NCBI GenBank assembly: GCA_041946865.1
Contig: JBHGBF010000159.1
Span: 1-16,896, forward strand
Length of the DNA stretch: 16,896 nucleotides
Direction: 5' to 3'
From: RPQK01 sp041946865
Lineage (GTDB): Bacteria > Acidobacteriota > UBA6911 > RPQK01
Under the pieces are notes generated by a model. The model did no database searches, was not told the DNA's origin, and saw only the letters and a list, made by a program, of their open reading frames with translations. The first letter of the stretch is position 1. Every line of letters starts with the position of its first letter. The position numbers and the translations under genes are program-made. This document shows, one piece after another, positions 1-6,599 of the stretch.

Positions 1-272
1 AACGTAGTGATTTAACCGGGCTCTCATTGTGGCCGGACTCTCCAGAGTCCGGCGCCGGGTCGAAGAGCCGGCTGAATAATCCGGCCGGTTGTAGCGACAG
101 TGCCCAGAGCCTAGGTCTCGGTGCTTCTTCGATCGGCCGGGCTCTCGGCGAGCCCGGCACCGGACTCTGGCGAGTGCAGCCACTATGGGCTGGCCGCAAC
201 TACTGTGCTCCAGAGGCACCGGCTCGAAGAGCGCGGTAGCAACCCCAATCCGATCGTAAGCCGGGCTCTGGA
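1..272. repeat. GC-rich imperfect repeat and hairpin cluster
   Basis: This stretch lies downstream of the ceramidase-like gene and no convincing gene is seen in it. CCGGGCTCT occurs three times as a direct repeat, at 17, 138 and 261, spaced 121 and 123 bases. CCGGACTCT occurs at 33 and 160. A block running from CTCCAGAG to TCGAAGAGC occurs at 40-68 and again at 208-232. There are two perfect hairpins: 32-41 with 44-53 (10 bp, 2-base spacer) and 136-144 with 150-158 (9 bp, loop TCGGC). Neither is followed by a T tract on either strand, so they are not classical terminators. The short reading frames here look like by-products of the repeats. The array may continue to the left of the window. Confidence 0.6.
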
Positions 273-1586
273 CTATTGTCTGGCCTCCCGCCCCAATCCC
301 TGGAGATACTGAATAACTGCTTGCCGGAAGTCTTGCTCGGCGCTTTCGGTATAGGGAGTAACCCGCGGCTCGTAACCTCCCGAGGAAAACGCCTCTTTAG
401 TGGGTAGATACGCCATCCAGCCATTCGTGTAGCCGTAAAAGAACGTGTTCGCGAAGGGAGAAGCCTCCCTAACGGCAATTGCGATCTCGCAAAAGAGCTC
501 CAATGGCGCTGACCATATCAGCGTATCGTCACCAATTTTCAGAAAGCGGACCGGAATTCGCACCAGGCCATTCTCGCCGTCTGTCTTCCGGAAGTAGGCC
601 GCGAGGTCGGCGGGCCAGACGGTTTTCTGATTCTTGGGTGTCTCCACGTGGATGTTACCGGTCCACAGATGTGGCTCCGGACTCTCTGCCATGCGAATGC
701 GCGCGCTCGCATCCAGGATCCGGTTCCCGACCAGGACGCGGAACTGACCCATGTGTCCGGCCCGCGGGTTGGGATGAAAGTAGTAGATCGGGCTGATATT
801 CCCGGCGGCGCCGTTGATATAGAGCATTGGGGCCCCGGACTTCTCCTCGACATATTCTGCGATTGCGCCAGGAGCATCTCCGCTGATCTTAAGATTCGCA
901 GCGCTCATGACGATTCCGTGCATCGCATAGCTCGCGACGGTAGCGATCAGCGAGCCGTCAGGCCGTTCGAGGCGAAGAACACCAACCTGTCGATCCACGG
1001 GGCCTTCGGGGTTCAGGCCCAGGGTCGCCTTCCCATCGACATCGATAGCGCGACGATTCATGTTGGCAAAGGCAATCCCGGTGCCGACGCCAAGGCGAGC
1101 CGGGGCCAGGTTTTCACGAGCTTTCTTTATCCCCTCAATCAGCAGAGTCTTGACCCGCTGGGCGTAAACCTCATCAATTTCGTGGGCGGAGCGTTCCGGC
1201 AGAAAGGCTTGAGCCAGACTGATCGCGCCAACCTCGGGACCGGAATGCGTGTGCGTGACCGACCACCAGAGTTGCTCGGGCTTGATCCCTGTCTGCTGCT
1301 CAAGTTCTTTCGCGAATTCGTCGTAGAAACGCACCGAGATCGCGCCCAGGTCCGATGATACGAGGACCACCAACTGGTCGCCGTCTTCCATCATGACAAT
1401 CCGGTGATAGAGCTTGTCCAGCACGCCGGTCGATTTTCGAGCCCCGTACCCGATCAGCCATTGCGGAGTATCCGGTGTGATATCGATCTTGGCGCTGGAG
1501 GCGCGAAACCCGGAAGTCAATATAAACAACAGAAGCAATAACAAACCGTGAGGCTTGGGCCGTCTTGAACATCGGTCGTCTCTCAT
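273..1586 (-). CDS. Secreted ceramidase-like hydrolase (neutral/alkaline ceramidase N-terminal-like domain)
   Basis: 437 residues. A basic N-terminus and a Leu-rich core (residues 14-24) form a signal peptide, so it is probably exported. The body resembles the N-terminal domain of neutral/alkaline non-lysosomal ceramidases: a THTHSGPE motif with H112 and H114 (likely zinc ligands), MHG with H223, SGDAPG around D237, and NGAAGN at 258-263. True neutral ceramidases are about 650-750 residues with a C-terminal beta-sandwich; that part is absent, so ceramide need not be the substrate. The short form is common in environmental bacteria as 'ceramidase-like'. ATG at 1586 is chosen because AAGGAG lies 8 bases upstream; the GTG at 1592 is only 2 bases from it. 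It is the last gene of the operon, 21 bases after the PHP hydrolase. Fold assignment is fairly safe; the reaction is unknown. Confidence 0.85.
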   Translation of the reverse strand: MRDDRCSRRPKPHGLLLLLLFILTSGFRASSAKIDITPDTPQWLIGYGARKSTGVLDKLYHRIVMMEDGDQLVVLVSSDLGAISVRFYDEFAKELEQQTGIKPEQLWWSVTHTHSGPEVGAISLAQAFLPERSAHEIDEVYAQRVKTLLIEGIKKARENLAPARLGVGTGIAFANMNRRAIDVDGKATLGLNPEGPVDRQVGVLRLERPDGSLIATVASYAMHGIVMSAANLKISGDAPGAIAEYVEEKSGAPMLYINGAAGNISPIYYFHPNPRAGHMGQFRVLVGNRILDASARIRMAESPEPHLWTGNIHVETPKNQKTVWPADLAAYFRKTDGENGLVRIPVRFLKIGDDTLIWSAPLELFCEIAIAVREASPFANTFFYGYTNGWMAYLPTKEAFSSGGYEPRVTPYTESAEQDFRQAVIQYLQGLGREARQ

Positions 1587-1594
1587 CTGCACTT

Positions 1595-1600
1595 CTCCTT
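1595..1600 (-). promoter_or_regulatory. Ribosome binding site AAGGAG of the ceramidase-like gene
   Basis: AAGGAG on the minus strand sits 8 bases before the ATG at 1584-1586 and only 2 bases before the in-frame GTG at 1590-1592. The spacing decides for the ATG. Confidence 0.75.
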
Positions 1601-1607
1601 CTTAGAG

Positions 1608-3740
1608 CTAGGGTTTTTGCCCTGCCATCTTCCGGTACTTGGCCTGCGCCTCGCTGAAGAGCCGGATGACGGATTCGCGCCTGTCCGGAGTTGCAAAGAC
1701 ACCACGCTCCCTGACCCGGCCCATCAACTGCTCGATCCAGTCGGCCCAGAACAGCGCGTCCGTGGGAGACCCTATCGGCTCGTCGTTCAGTTGGCAATAA
1801 ACGACGCTGCTATGCGCAAACGCCTGTGGATCATCCGGGATAAGACGATGCGCGGGGCCCCAGACCCGGGCGGCAACCCAGCCGCTTCGCTCCAATGGAA
1901 TGTCCCGCTCGATCCGATGTGAACGCAGGTTCTCAATTGCTTCTGAGATCACCACGACGCCGTTGACGACGATTTCGAGCTTCTCGATAGGTACTAGAGA
2001 CTCAACTTCGGCCTTCACGTGCACATTTGCTCGCCCACCCTGCGGCGACAAACGAAGGTCCGCCCCAGGCAGTTCGCCGTTGACTGAGAAGTTGAGTATC
2101 GGCCCGTTGGTCGCGAAGCTGACGCCCTTTCGATAGTTGTCGATCCATCTCTGGTACGTGAATTCGCCCGGAACGTGCACGTAGACCCTCTGTGTCCCCG
2201 GCACGAAGTACGCCATCATGTTGGTGAAGCAGTCTGTGCCCGCCGAGATCGCGCAACGCAGGCCGCAGTTGAGTGTCTTGTACCACAGCTCCACAGCAGG
2301 AGGCTCCAGGGTGTTGCTCAGTACGTCCAAGGCATCGACCTGTCCCAGCACGATGTCAACCGGGAATTCCTGCGCTCCTCCCAGGCCCACGCGCTCGAAG
2401 GTGGCGCCGGCGGCGGGATGAACGTAGGCGACGGCGCCGCCCTGCTCCTTGGCCTTTTTTGCCTGGAAGTAATTAGGCGGGTAATCCTCCCAAAACTCCG
2501 TACCCGGAAAGCCCGTGAAAATCGGATACACGAGCTCCTTCAGGTTGAAGAAGGACATGTGTCCGTACATGATCCGGTTGCGCATTTCCTCGTTCCAGTA
2601 CAGGATCTTGTGACCCCGGCTGGAACTGTGGGGTTTCCCCTCAAAAAAACCAATGTCATGAACGTGGTCATCACTGGAATTGGCGACCATGAGGTTCGCG
2701 ATATCCAAACCTTCGCCGGCAACCTGCAGAGAGATGTCATCCAGGGTCACTACTTCATTCTCGAAGTAGTTGACATGGATATGGGAGTCGCACGAGTACC
2801 ACTGCTGCTTGTACAAAGGAAAATGGTGATCAAGCTTCAGCTCAAGGTTGGTCGTTTTCCCCGCCTGAATGCTCACGCTCTTGCGAACCGCGACAAACTC
2901 TAGACCGCCTACCGCCTCAACATTCGCCTCCCCCTCGGGGAGGAAGAGCTCGAAGGCGCCCTTCGCGTAGAAAAAGAACTCGCCTGTCCGGGGCATGATC
3001 CGCTGGGCAGCGCCGATGGGCATGTACGCCAACTGATCAGAACCGAAGAGGTACATTCGCGCTGCGGCCGGCTCGCCGTCGCTGCCGATCAACTTGACCT
3101 TGAGAAGCCCCCTGGGGCGGATGTCCATGGTCAGATCACAATGGGCATTGAGTCCCTTCGCCTGGAAAACCAACGATCCCTTGCTCTTACCGATTTTGCC
3201 GATCTCGAAGCTTTTGATGTTCAAACAAAAGCCCCTGACCGAACCGCCAGGTATGGGGAACTTGTAGATCTTCCACGGTGTTTCAATTGTGAGCAGCGTG
3301 AGCTCGGACCCATTGTTCTTGACCAGCAACGGGAGCTGGTATCGCGCCCCCGAAGTCATCACCAGGTCCTTCGGCGCCTGGACAATGTGTATGGCGCCCT
3401 CCGCCAGCTCCACCTTCACGAGTTGAGGGCTGTTCCAATCATTGAACAACTCGTCTTTATAGTCGCGAACACGGGACAGAATGTCTTGCAGTCGCTCTAT
3501 CCGCGCATCCGTGTGCCTGAGCAGAATTCGTCCGAAATCACTGGAGGCGACCAGGCCCTCGAGTCTCCAGTCCTGGGATGGGATTCGACTGATCTGAAAC
3601 AACTGGCAGCTCGGCAGGTCGTTGTCGGCTCGCGGCGGGTCTTGGAAGACTGGTCGATGTGCGAGCAGGTATACGTTGGGCAAAGCCGCCAGGAGGAGGC
3701 AAACGAGGACAAAGCGGACCGGTCGGATAAAGTTATGCAT
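1608..3740 (-). CDS. Secreted CehA/McbA-family PHP-type metallohydrolase
   Basis: 710 residues with a signal peptide (hydrophobic residues 10-26 after a basic start). Residues 50-310 look like beta-rich accessory regions. A PHP-type metal-dependent domain follows at about 312-555: CDSHIH with H320 and H322, SSDDH at 355-359, YGH with H394, AYVHP with H441 and SAGTDC with D503. This order of His and Asp ligands matches the CehA/McbA family, whose known members hydrolyse carbamate or amide bonds; the substrate here is unknown. A beta-sandwich-like tail at about 570-650 precedes a helical end. It starts at ATG 3740 with AGGAG 6 bases upstream. The preceding gene's TAG lies 9 bases away and overlaps this ribosome site, so translational coupling is likely. 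The product probably acts in the periplasm or outside the cell. Confidence 0.85.
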   Translation of the reverse strand: MHNFIRPVRFVLVCLLLAALPNVYLLAHRPVFQDPPRADNDLPSCQLFQISRIPSQDWRLEGLVASSDFGRILLRHTDARIERLQDILSRVRDYKDELFNDWNSPQLVKVELAEGAIHIVQAPKDLVMTSGARYQLPLLVKNNGSELTLLTIETPWKIYKFPIPGGSVRGFCLNIKSFEIGKIGKSKGSLVFQAKGLNAHCDLTMDIRPRGLLKVKLIGSDGEPAAARMYLFGSDQLAYMPIGAAQRIMPRTGEFFFYAKGAFELFLPEGEANVEAVGGLEFVAVRKSVSIQAGKTTNLELKLDHHFPLYKQQWYSCDSHIHVNYFENEVVTLDDISLQVAGEGLDIANLMVANSSDDHVHDIGFFEGKPHSSSRGHKILYWNEEMRNRIMYGHMSFFNLKELVYPIFTGFPGTEFWEDYPPNYFQAKKAKEQGGAVAYVHPAAGATFERVGLGGAQEFPVDIVLGQVDALDVLSNTLEPPAVELWYKTLNCGLRCAISAGTDCFTNMMAYFVPGTQRVYVHVPGEFTYQRWIDNYRKGVSFATNGPILNFSVNGELPGADLRLSPQGGRANVHVKAEVESLVPIEKLEIVVNGVVVISEAIENLRSHRIERDIPLERSGWVAARVWGPAHRLIPDDPQAFAHSSVVYCQLNDEPIGSPTDALFWADWIEQLMGRVRERGVFATPDRRESVIRLFSEAQAKYRKMAGQKP

Positions 3741-3746
3741 GGTAAT

Positions 3747-3752
3747 CTCCTA
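3747..3752 (-). promoter_or_regulatory. Ribosome binding site overlapping the upstream stop codon
   Basis: The minus strand reads TAGGAG: the TAG that ends the DoxX/TIM-barrel gene supplies the first bases of the AGGAG site of the PHP hydrolase gene, 6 bases before its ATG. This favours re-initiation by the same ribosome. The stop codon in use follows repeat-derived sequence, so the coupling may be recent. Confidence 0.7.
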
Positions 3753-5246
3753 GAGCCTCTTTGGAGTGCGGCGGCGGAGGGTCTTTTCACCACAGAGACA
3801 CAGAGGACACAGAGAACCAGCGAGGATCTTGAAAGCGATCCATGGAACGGTGCTTCGGTGCATGAATTCGATCGTCTTCTCCGGAAAGAGGTCGAACATG
3901 TTGTCGTGATAACGATTATGGTCGTCGCTGTTTTCCGTGATTATCTGGAATTCCTCTCGGTTTTCCCGGGGATGTGCAGACCAGTATCGATCGTGATGCA
4001 GCGTCTTCACGTAGTAATCCGGCTTGATGCCCGCTTGTTCGCAAGCCAGCAGTGTTTCGATTGAATGGGCGCCCATCCCGGCGACATATCCCTGGCTCTT
4101 CATGTAGTCGTAGGCTTTGCCAAGAAGATCCACTCTCTTGGCCAATACAAAGCGGTCGGCCATTCCGCCCTGAATGTAGATGGTGGTTGCGCCGTTATCG
4201 ATAGCCTTGTCGATATCGGTCTTAATGTCTTTCACATTGGGGAAGCACTGGCAAATCGTCTGCATCTTCCCTGAGACGATTTCGATGTACTTCTTGAAGA
4301 GCGGAAACTGGGCGTTTACGAGCATGATCGCATTGACGCCGCACCGCTCGGCAATCTCGAGGGTCTCGAACACCTTCCTGTCAGTGTTGTAGGCCTTAAA
4401 CAGTTTGGGGGCATAGATGAGGTCGCGGGCATGGGCCCACCCCCCGATCAGGTTGTTCCCCAGGATCACCCGGCTTAATGTCAGATTGCCGATTCGCCCG
4501 GCGGGGACTTGACCAGTGAGGTTCTCCAGTTTGGACTCCGGGGCCTTGATGGTCGCGCCGGTGATGGCATGCATTTTCTCAAACTTGTACTTCTTGCTCG
4601 CGGCGTAACCGAATATTCCGAGGAAAGGCAGTGCAGCGAGGTTGGCGACAACCTGCCGGCGATTGAAGCCACCGGGCCCGAAGCTCAGACGCCACCGTGG
4701 CGGCGCGGTGCTTTCACTGGTCACCTCCTCAACGGGACTGGTCTTAGCCAACCGAGGGAAGAAATGGTTGACCCCCCATGTGATTCGCGGAGGAAGGACG
4801 GCAATCACGGCGAGTGCGAACAGCTCGATCAGGTTCTTGTTGATGAAGAGGTAATTGCCCTCGGTGGGGAGGCGGAAGTCGGCGGCGATAAGGGAAGGGT
4901 GGGCCAGGTAGTACAACGCGATCAGCACTATGCCGAAGAGACTTGCCGGCCTCACGAAGCAACCGAGCAGCAGTCCGAGGCCTATCGCCGCCAATCCCCA
5001 GGCATTGAGAAAATCGACGACCTTCAGCACGTCCGGGCGTGACGCCAGTCCGTGAAAGAATCCTGCAAGAATCCAGTTGGCGGTCTGAAGGTACCCGGCC
5101 GACGACCAGTTGGGAATGAGGAGTTTCGCAATTCCCTCAAAGAGGAAGTGCCAGCCTATGGCCATCCTTAGAATGGTCAGCACGGTTCGTTGTGTGATCG
5201 AAAGACCAAGTCCAGGGTTGTGGTCGAACGGTTGACTGGTACTCAT
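3750..5246 (-). CDS. DoxX-family membrane protein fused to a Tat-like anchored TIM-barrel domain, C-terminus altered
   Basis: 498 residues. Residues 20-155 hold about four membrane segments of the DoxX type (GWHFLFEGIAKLL near 30). At 194-216 a FNRRQ motif followed by a hydrophobic stretch looks like an internal twin-arginine signal or anchor. Residues 257-477 resemble an aldo/keto-reductase-like TIM barrel (SRVILGNNLIGG near 258, TLEIAERCGVNA near 295, PWIAFKILAG near 468). Known function of the barrel family: not established. The last 21 residues (478-498) are encoded entirely by dispersed-repeat sequence at 3753-3815, so the native end of the barrel seems lost. ATG 5246 is chosen because GAGGAGG lies just upstream; a longer frame would overlap the preceding gene. 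It lies 9 bases before the PHP hydrolase gene. Domain calls are moderately sure; activity after the change is doubtful. Confidence 0.75.
   Translation of the reverse strand: MSTSQPFDHNPGLGLSITQRTVLTILRMAIGWHFLFEGIAKLLIPNWSSAGYLQTANWILAGFFHGLASRPDVLKVVDFLNAWGLAAIGLGLLLGCFVRPASLFGIVLIALYYLAHPSLIAADFRLPTEGNYLFINKNLIELFALAVIAVLPPRITWGVNHFFPRLAKTSPVEEVTSESTAPPRWRLSFGPGGFNRRQVVANLAALPFLGIFGYAASKKYKFEKMHAITGATIKAPESKLENLTGQVPAGRIGNLTLSRVILGNNLIGGWAHARDLIYAPKLFKAYNTDRKVFETLEIAERCGVNAIMLVNAQFPLFKKYIEIVSGKMQTICQCFPNVKDIKTDIDKAIDNGATTIYIQGGMADRFVLAKRVDLLGKAYDYMKSQGYVAGMGAHSIETLLACEQAGIKPDYYVKTLHHDRYWSAHPRENREEFQIITENSDDHNRYHDNMFDLFPEKTIEFMHRSTVPWIAFKILAGSLCPLCLCGEKTLRRRTPKRL
3760..3775 (+). repeat. Solo end of the TTTGGAGTGC repeat family
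   Basis: The 16 bases TTTGGAGTGCGGCGGC are identical to the terminal inverted repeat of the complete element at 8629-8808. No matching inverted partner is seen nearby, so this is a single end. It lies inside the last codons of the DoxX/TIM-barrel gene and encodes its basic tail (RRRTPKR). Confidence 0.7.
3786..3815 (+). repeat. CACAGAGACACAGAGGACACAGAG-type dispersed repeat
   Basis: A purine- and AC-rich stretch beginning TTCACCACAGAGACACAGAG. Short sequences of this kind are, from memory, dispersed between genes in many environmental bacterial genomes. Here it is read in frame as part of the C-terminus of the DoxX/TIM-barrel protein (LCPLCLCG). Its right edge at 3815 coincides with residue 478, where protein-family resemblance stops. 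Confidence 0.6.
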
Positions 5247-5249
5247 ATT

Positions 5250-5256
5250 CCTCCTC
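5250..5256 (-). promoter_or_regulatory. Ribosome binding site GAGGAGG of the DoxX/TIM-barrel gene
   Basis: The minus strand reads GAGGAGG, then AAT, then ATG at 5246. This strong site fixes the start and rules out the 46 extra codons upstream, which would run through the stem-loop at 5307-5335 and into the URO-D-family gene. Confidence 0.75.
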
Positions 5257-5306
5257 TTGGCGCACTTCCTCTGCCCTGCTCCTTGAACGCATGCCCAGGG
5301 TTGGCG

Positions 5307-5335
5307 GCGTGGTCCGGTTGAAAACCGGACCACGC
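5307..5335 (-). other. Perfect 13-bp stem-loop between two genes of the operon
   Basis: GCGTGGTCCGGTT (5307-5319) pairs perfectly with 5323-5335 across a 3-base loop. It begins 20 bases after the stop of the URO-D-family gene and ends 60 bases before the next start. No T tract follows on the minus strand, so it is not a standard intrinsic terminator. It could be an RNA-processing or 3'-end-stabilising hairpin giving different levels of the first gene and the rest, or a dispersed palindromic unit. Confidence 0.7.
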
Positions 5336-5355
5336 TGTGTAGGACTCGGTAGCTC

Positions 5356-6375
5356 TCAATCCGGCTCCGAACGCGCCTCGTCAATCATGGCAACGAGGTT
5401 CTCGACCGGGACATCGGCCTGGATGGTGATTCCCGGCTCTAGAATGTATCCGCCGCCTTCCGCCATCTCGCGCTTCAGCTTCCTCACGGCGGTGCGGACG
5501 TCATCGGGCGAGCCTCGCGGCAGCAAGTCCTGTGTTCCGAGCCCTCCGGAGAAAGTCAAGCAACTCCCGTACTCTCTCTTGAGTTTCATGATGTCCATGG
5601 CCTCTGGCTGAATGGGATGGAGGATGTCGAGGCCAATGTCCACCAGATCGCCCACAATCGGCTCCACATTGCCGCAGGAGTGATGAAGGACAGTCCGACC
5701 ATGCGCCTTGGCGTAGCCGTAAAGCTCGACTAATAGCGGCTTGACGAATTGACGCCAGCTGTCAGGAGACATCACCAGGGAGCGTTGTGTGCCGTAATCA
5801 TCGCTGATCGCTACGCCCTCAAACTCAAAGCGATCAAAGAGAACGGCCATGGTCCCCAACATGTAATCGGCAAGGCCTCTCAATAGAGCCCGCACGAACC
5901 GGGGTTCGAGCATGAGATCCGTCAGGATCTCTTCCATTCCCCTCATGAACGTGGCGCGTTCCCAAAGGTCGCCAACCCAGATAATCCGGAAATGGCCCTT
6001 ATTCCGTAGGCACCACCCACCGATATCCGCGTAGCGGTGTGGCGCAGCAGGATTGGGGAAGCTATAGCCGGAGAGGGACGGCTGCCTCAGGCAGGGGCCT
6101 ACCGGTGCTCCTCGGTCAATGTGGTTGGTTGTCCACGTGACGCCGAATTCATCCGCCAGCAGATCGCCATACACGTCGGGGTCTGCATAGAGCGGCTTGA
6201 TGGTGGCAGGGCCCGTCATGCGGATCGGGAAGTCAAGGTGTTCTTCGATAAGGCAGGTGTTGTAATGCCGTTCCACGGCTGCCCTGGCGGCTGGAGAGAA
6301 ATCGAAGTTGAACGGTGTTGGAACCCCGGCGTCGTGCGCCAGCGTCTTTCTGATCCAATCGCAGTTGTTACTCAT
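5356..6375 (-). CDS. URO-D-family protein (COG0407-like), short form
   Basis: 339 residues, cytosolic, no signal peptide. It has the uroporphyrinogen decarboxylase/methyltransferase fold: IWVGDLWER near 132, SDDYG at 191-195, HHSCGN at 231-236, LHPIQPE near 252, FSGGLGTQDLLP near 275 and GGYILEPG near 308. The HxC motif (H232, C234) is a zinc-ligand pair in corrinoid-linked methyltransferases such as MtaA and MtbA and is not expected in true HemE. The third Cys of those enzymes seems absent (EPG near 313). It is therefore not a haem-synthesis gene; methyl transfer is possible but no corrinoid protein is nearby. It starts at ATG 6375 with no strong ribosome site. It is first in the operon and divergent from the S9 peptidase gene. 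Family certain, reaction unknown. Confidence 0.85.
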   Translation of the reverse strand: MSNNCDWIRKTLAHDAGVPTPFNFDFSPAARAAVERHYNTCLIEEHLDFPIRMTGPATIKPLYADPDVYGDLLADEFGVTWTTNHIDRGAPVGPCLRQPSLSGYSFPNPAAPHRYADIGGWCLRNKGHFRIIWVGDLWERATFMRGMEEILTDLMLEPRFVRALLRGLADYMLGTMAVLFDRFEFEGVAISDDYGTQRSLVMSPDSWRQFVKPLLVELYGYAKAHGRTVLHHSCGNVEPIVGDLVDIGLDILHPIQPEAMDIMKLKREYGSCLTFSGGLGTQDLLPRGSPDDVRTAVRKLKREMAEGGGYILEPGITIQADVPVENLVAMIDEARSEPD

Positions 6376-6599
6376 CGCCGTAATTCGGAGGACTCGAAAA
6401 ACCGGAGCCGCCTGCTTGAAGCCATCGACGCTTATATACGGATCACTAGCAAGCCGAGGCGCCAGGCGATTATATTGGCCCGCCGCTGTAAATCAAAGAC
6501 TTATCAGTACTGCGTCTGCACACCTTAGCCGGCGTGGGAGTCTGTTTGTTTTTGAATACTCAATCGCCTCATGTAATCTACGCGGCGGGAGGTACAGGC
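6376..6599. promoter_or_regulatory. Divergent intergenic region between URO-D-family and S9 peptidase genes
   Basis: 224 bases that must hold the promoters of both divergent genes. It is more AT-rich than its flanks, with TATATA at 6433-6438 and a TTATATT patch near 6469-6475. A possible plus-strand promoter is TTGAAT (6552-6557) with TAATCT (6574-6579) at 16-base spacing, but its -10 is poor. No operator palindrome stands out. An in-frame GTG at 6534 lacks a ribosome site and is not used as a start. Confidence 0.4.
6587..6592 (+). promoter_or_regulatory. Ribosome binding site GGGAGG of the S9 peptidase gene
   Basis: GGGAGG is followed by 7 bases and then ATG at 6600. It decides for this start over the in-frame GTG at 6534, and gives a protein that begins directly with a signal peptide. 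Confidence 0.75.

Noticed and set aside
1..272. CRISPR array
   Set aside because: The repeats are imperfect, interleaved and unevenly spaced, with no uniform repeat-spacer pattern and no cas gene.
3141..4064. Long plus-strand open frame of 307 codons
   Set aside because: It runs antisense through the PHP hydrolase gene and the 3' part of the DoxX/TIM-barrel gene and shows no recognisable domain.
5247..5384. Upstream extension of the DoxX/TIM-barrel gene by 46 codons
   Set aside because: It would overlap the URO-D-family gene and pass through the stem-loop, and the extra residues look random; a strong ribosome site marks the ATG at 5246.
5356..6375. hemE (haem-pathway uroporphyrinogen decarboxylase)
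   Set aside because: The HxC motif, weak overall similarity and absence of any haem gene place it, like the gene at 14324, in the wider URO-D superfamily.
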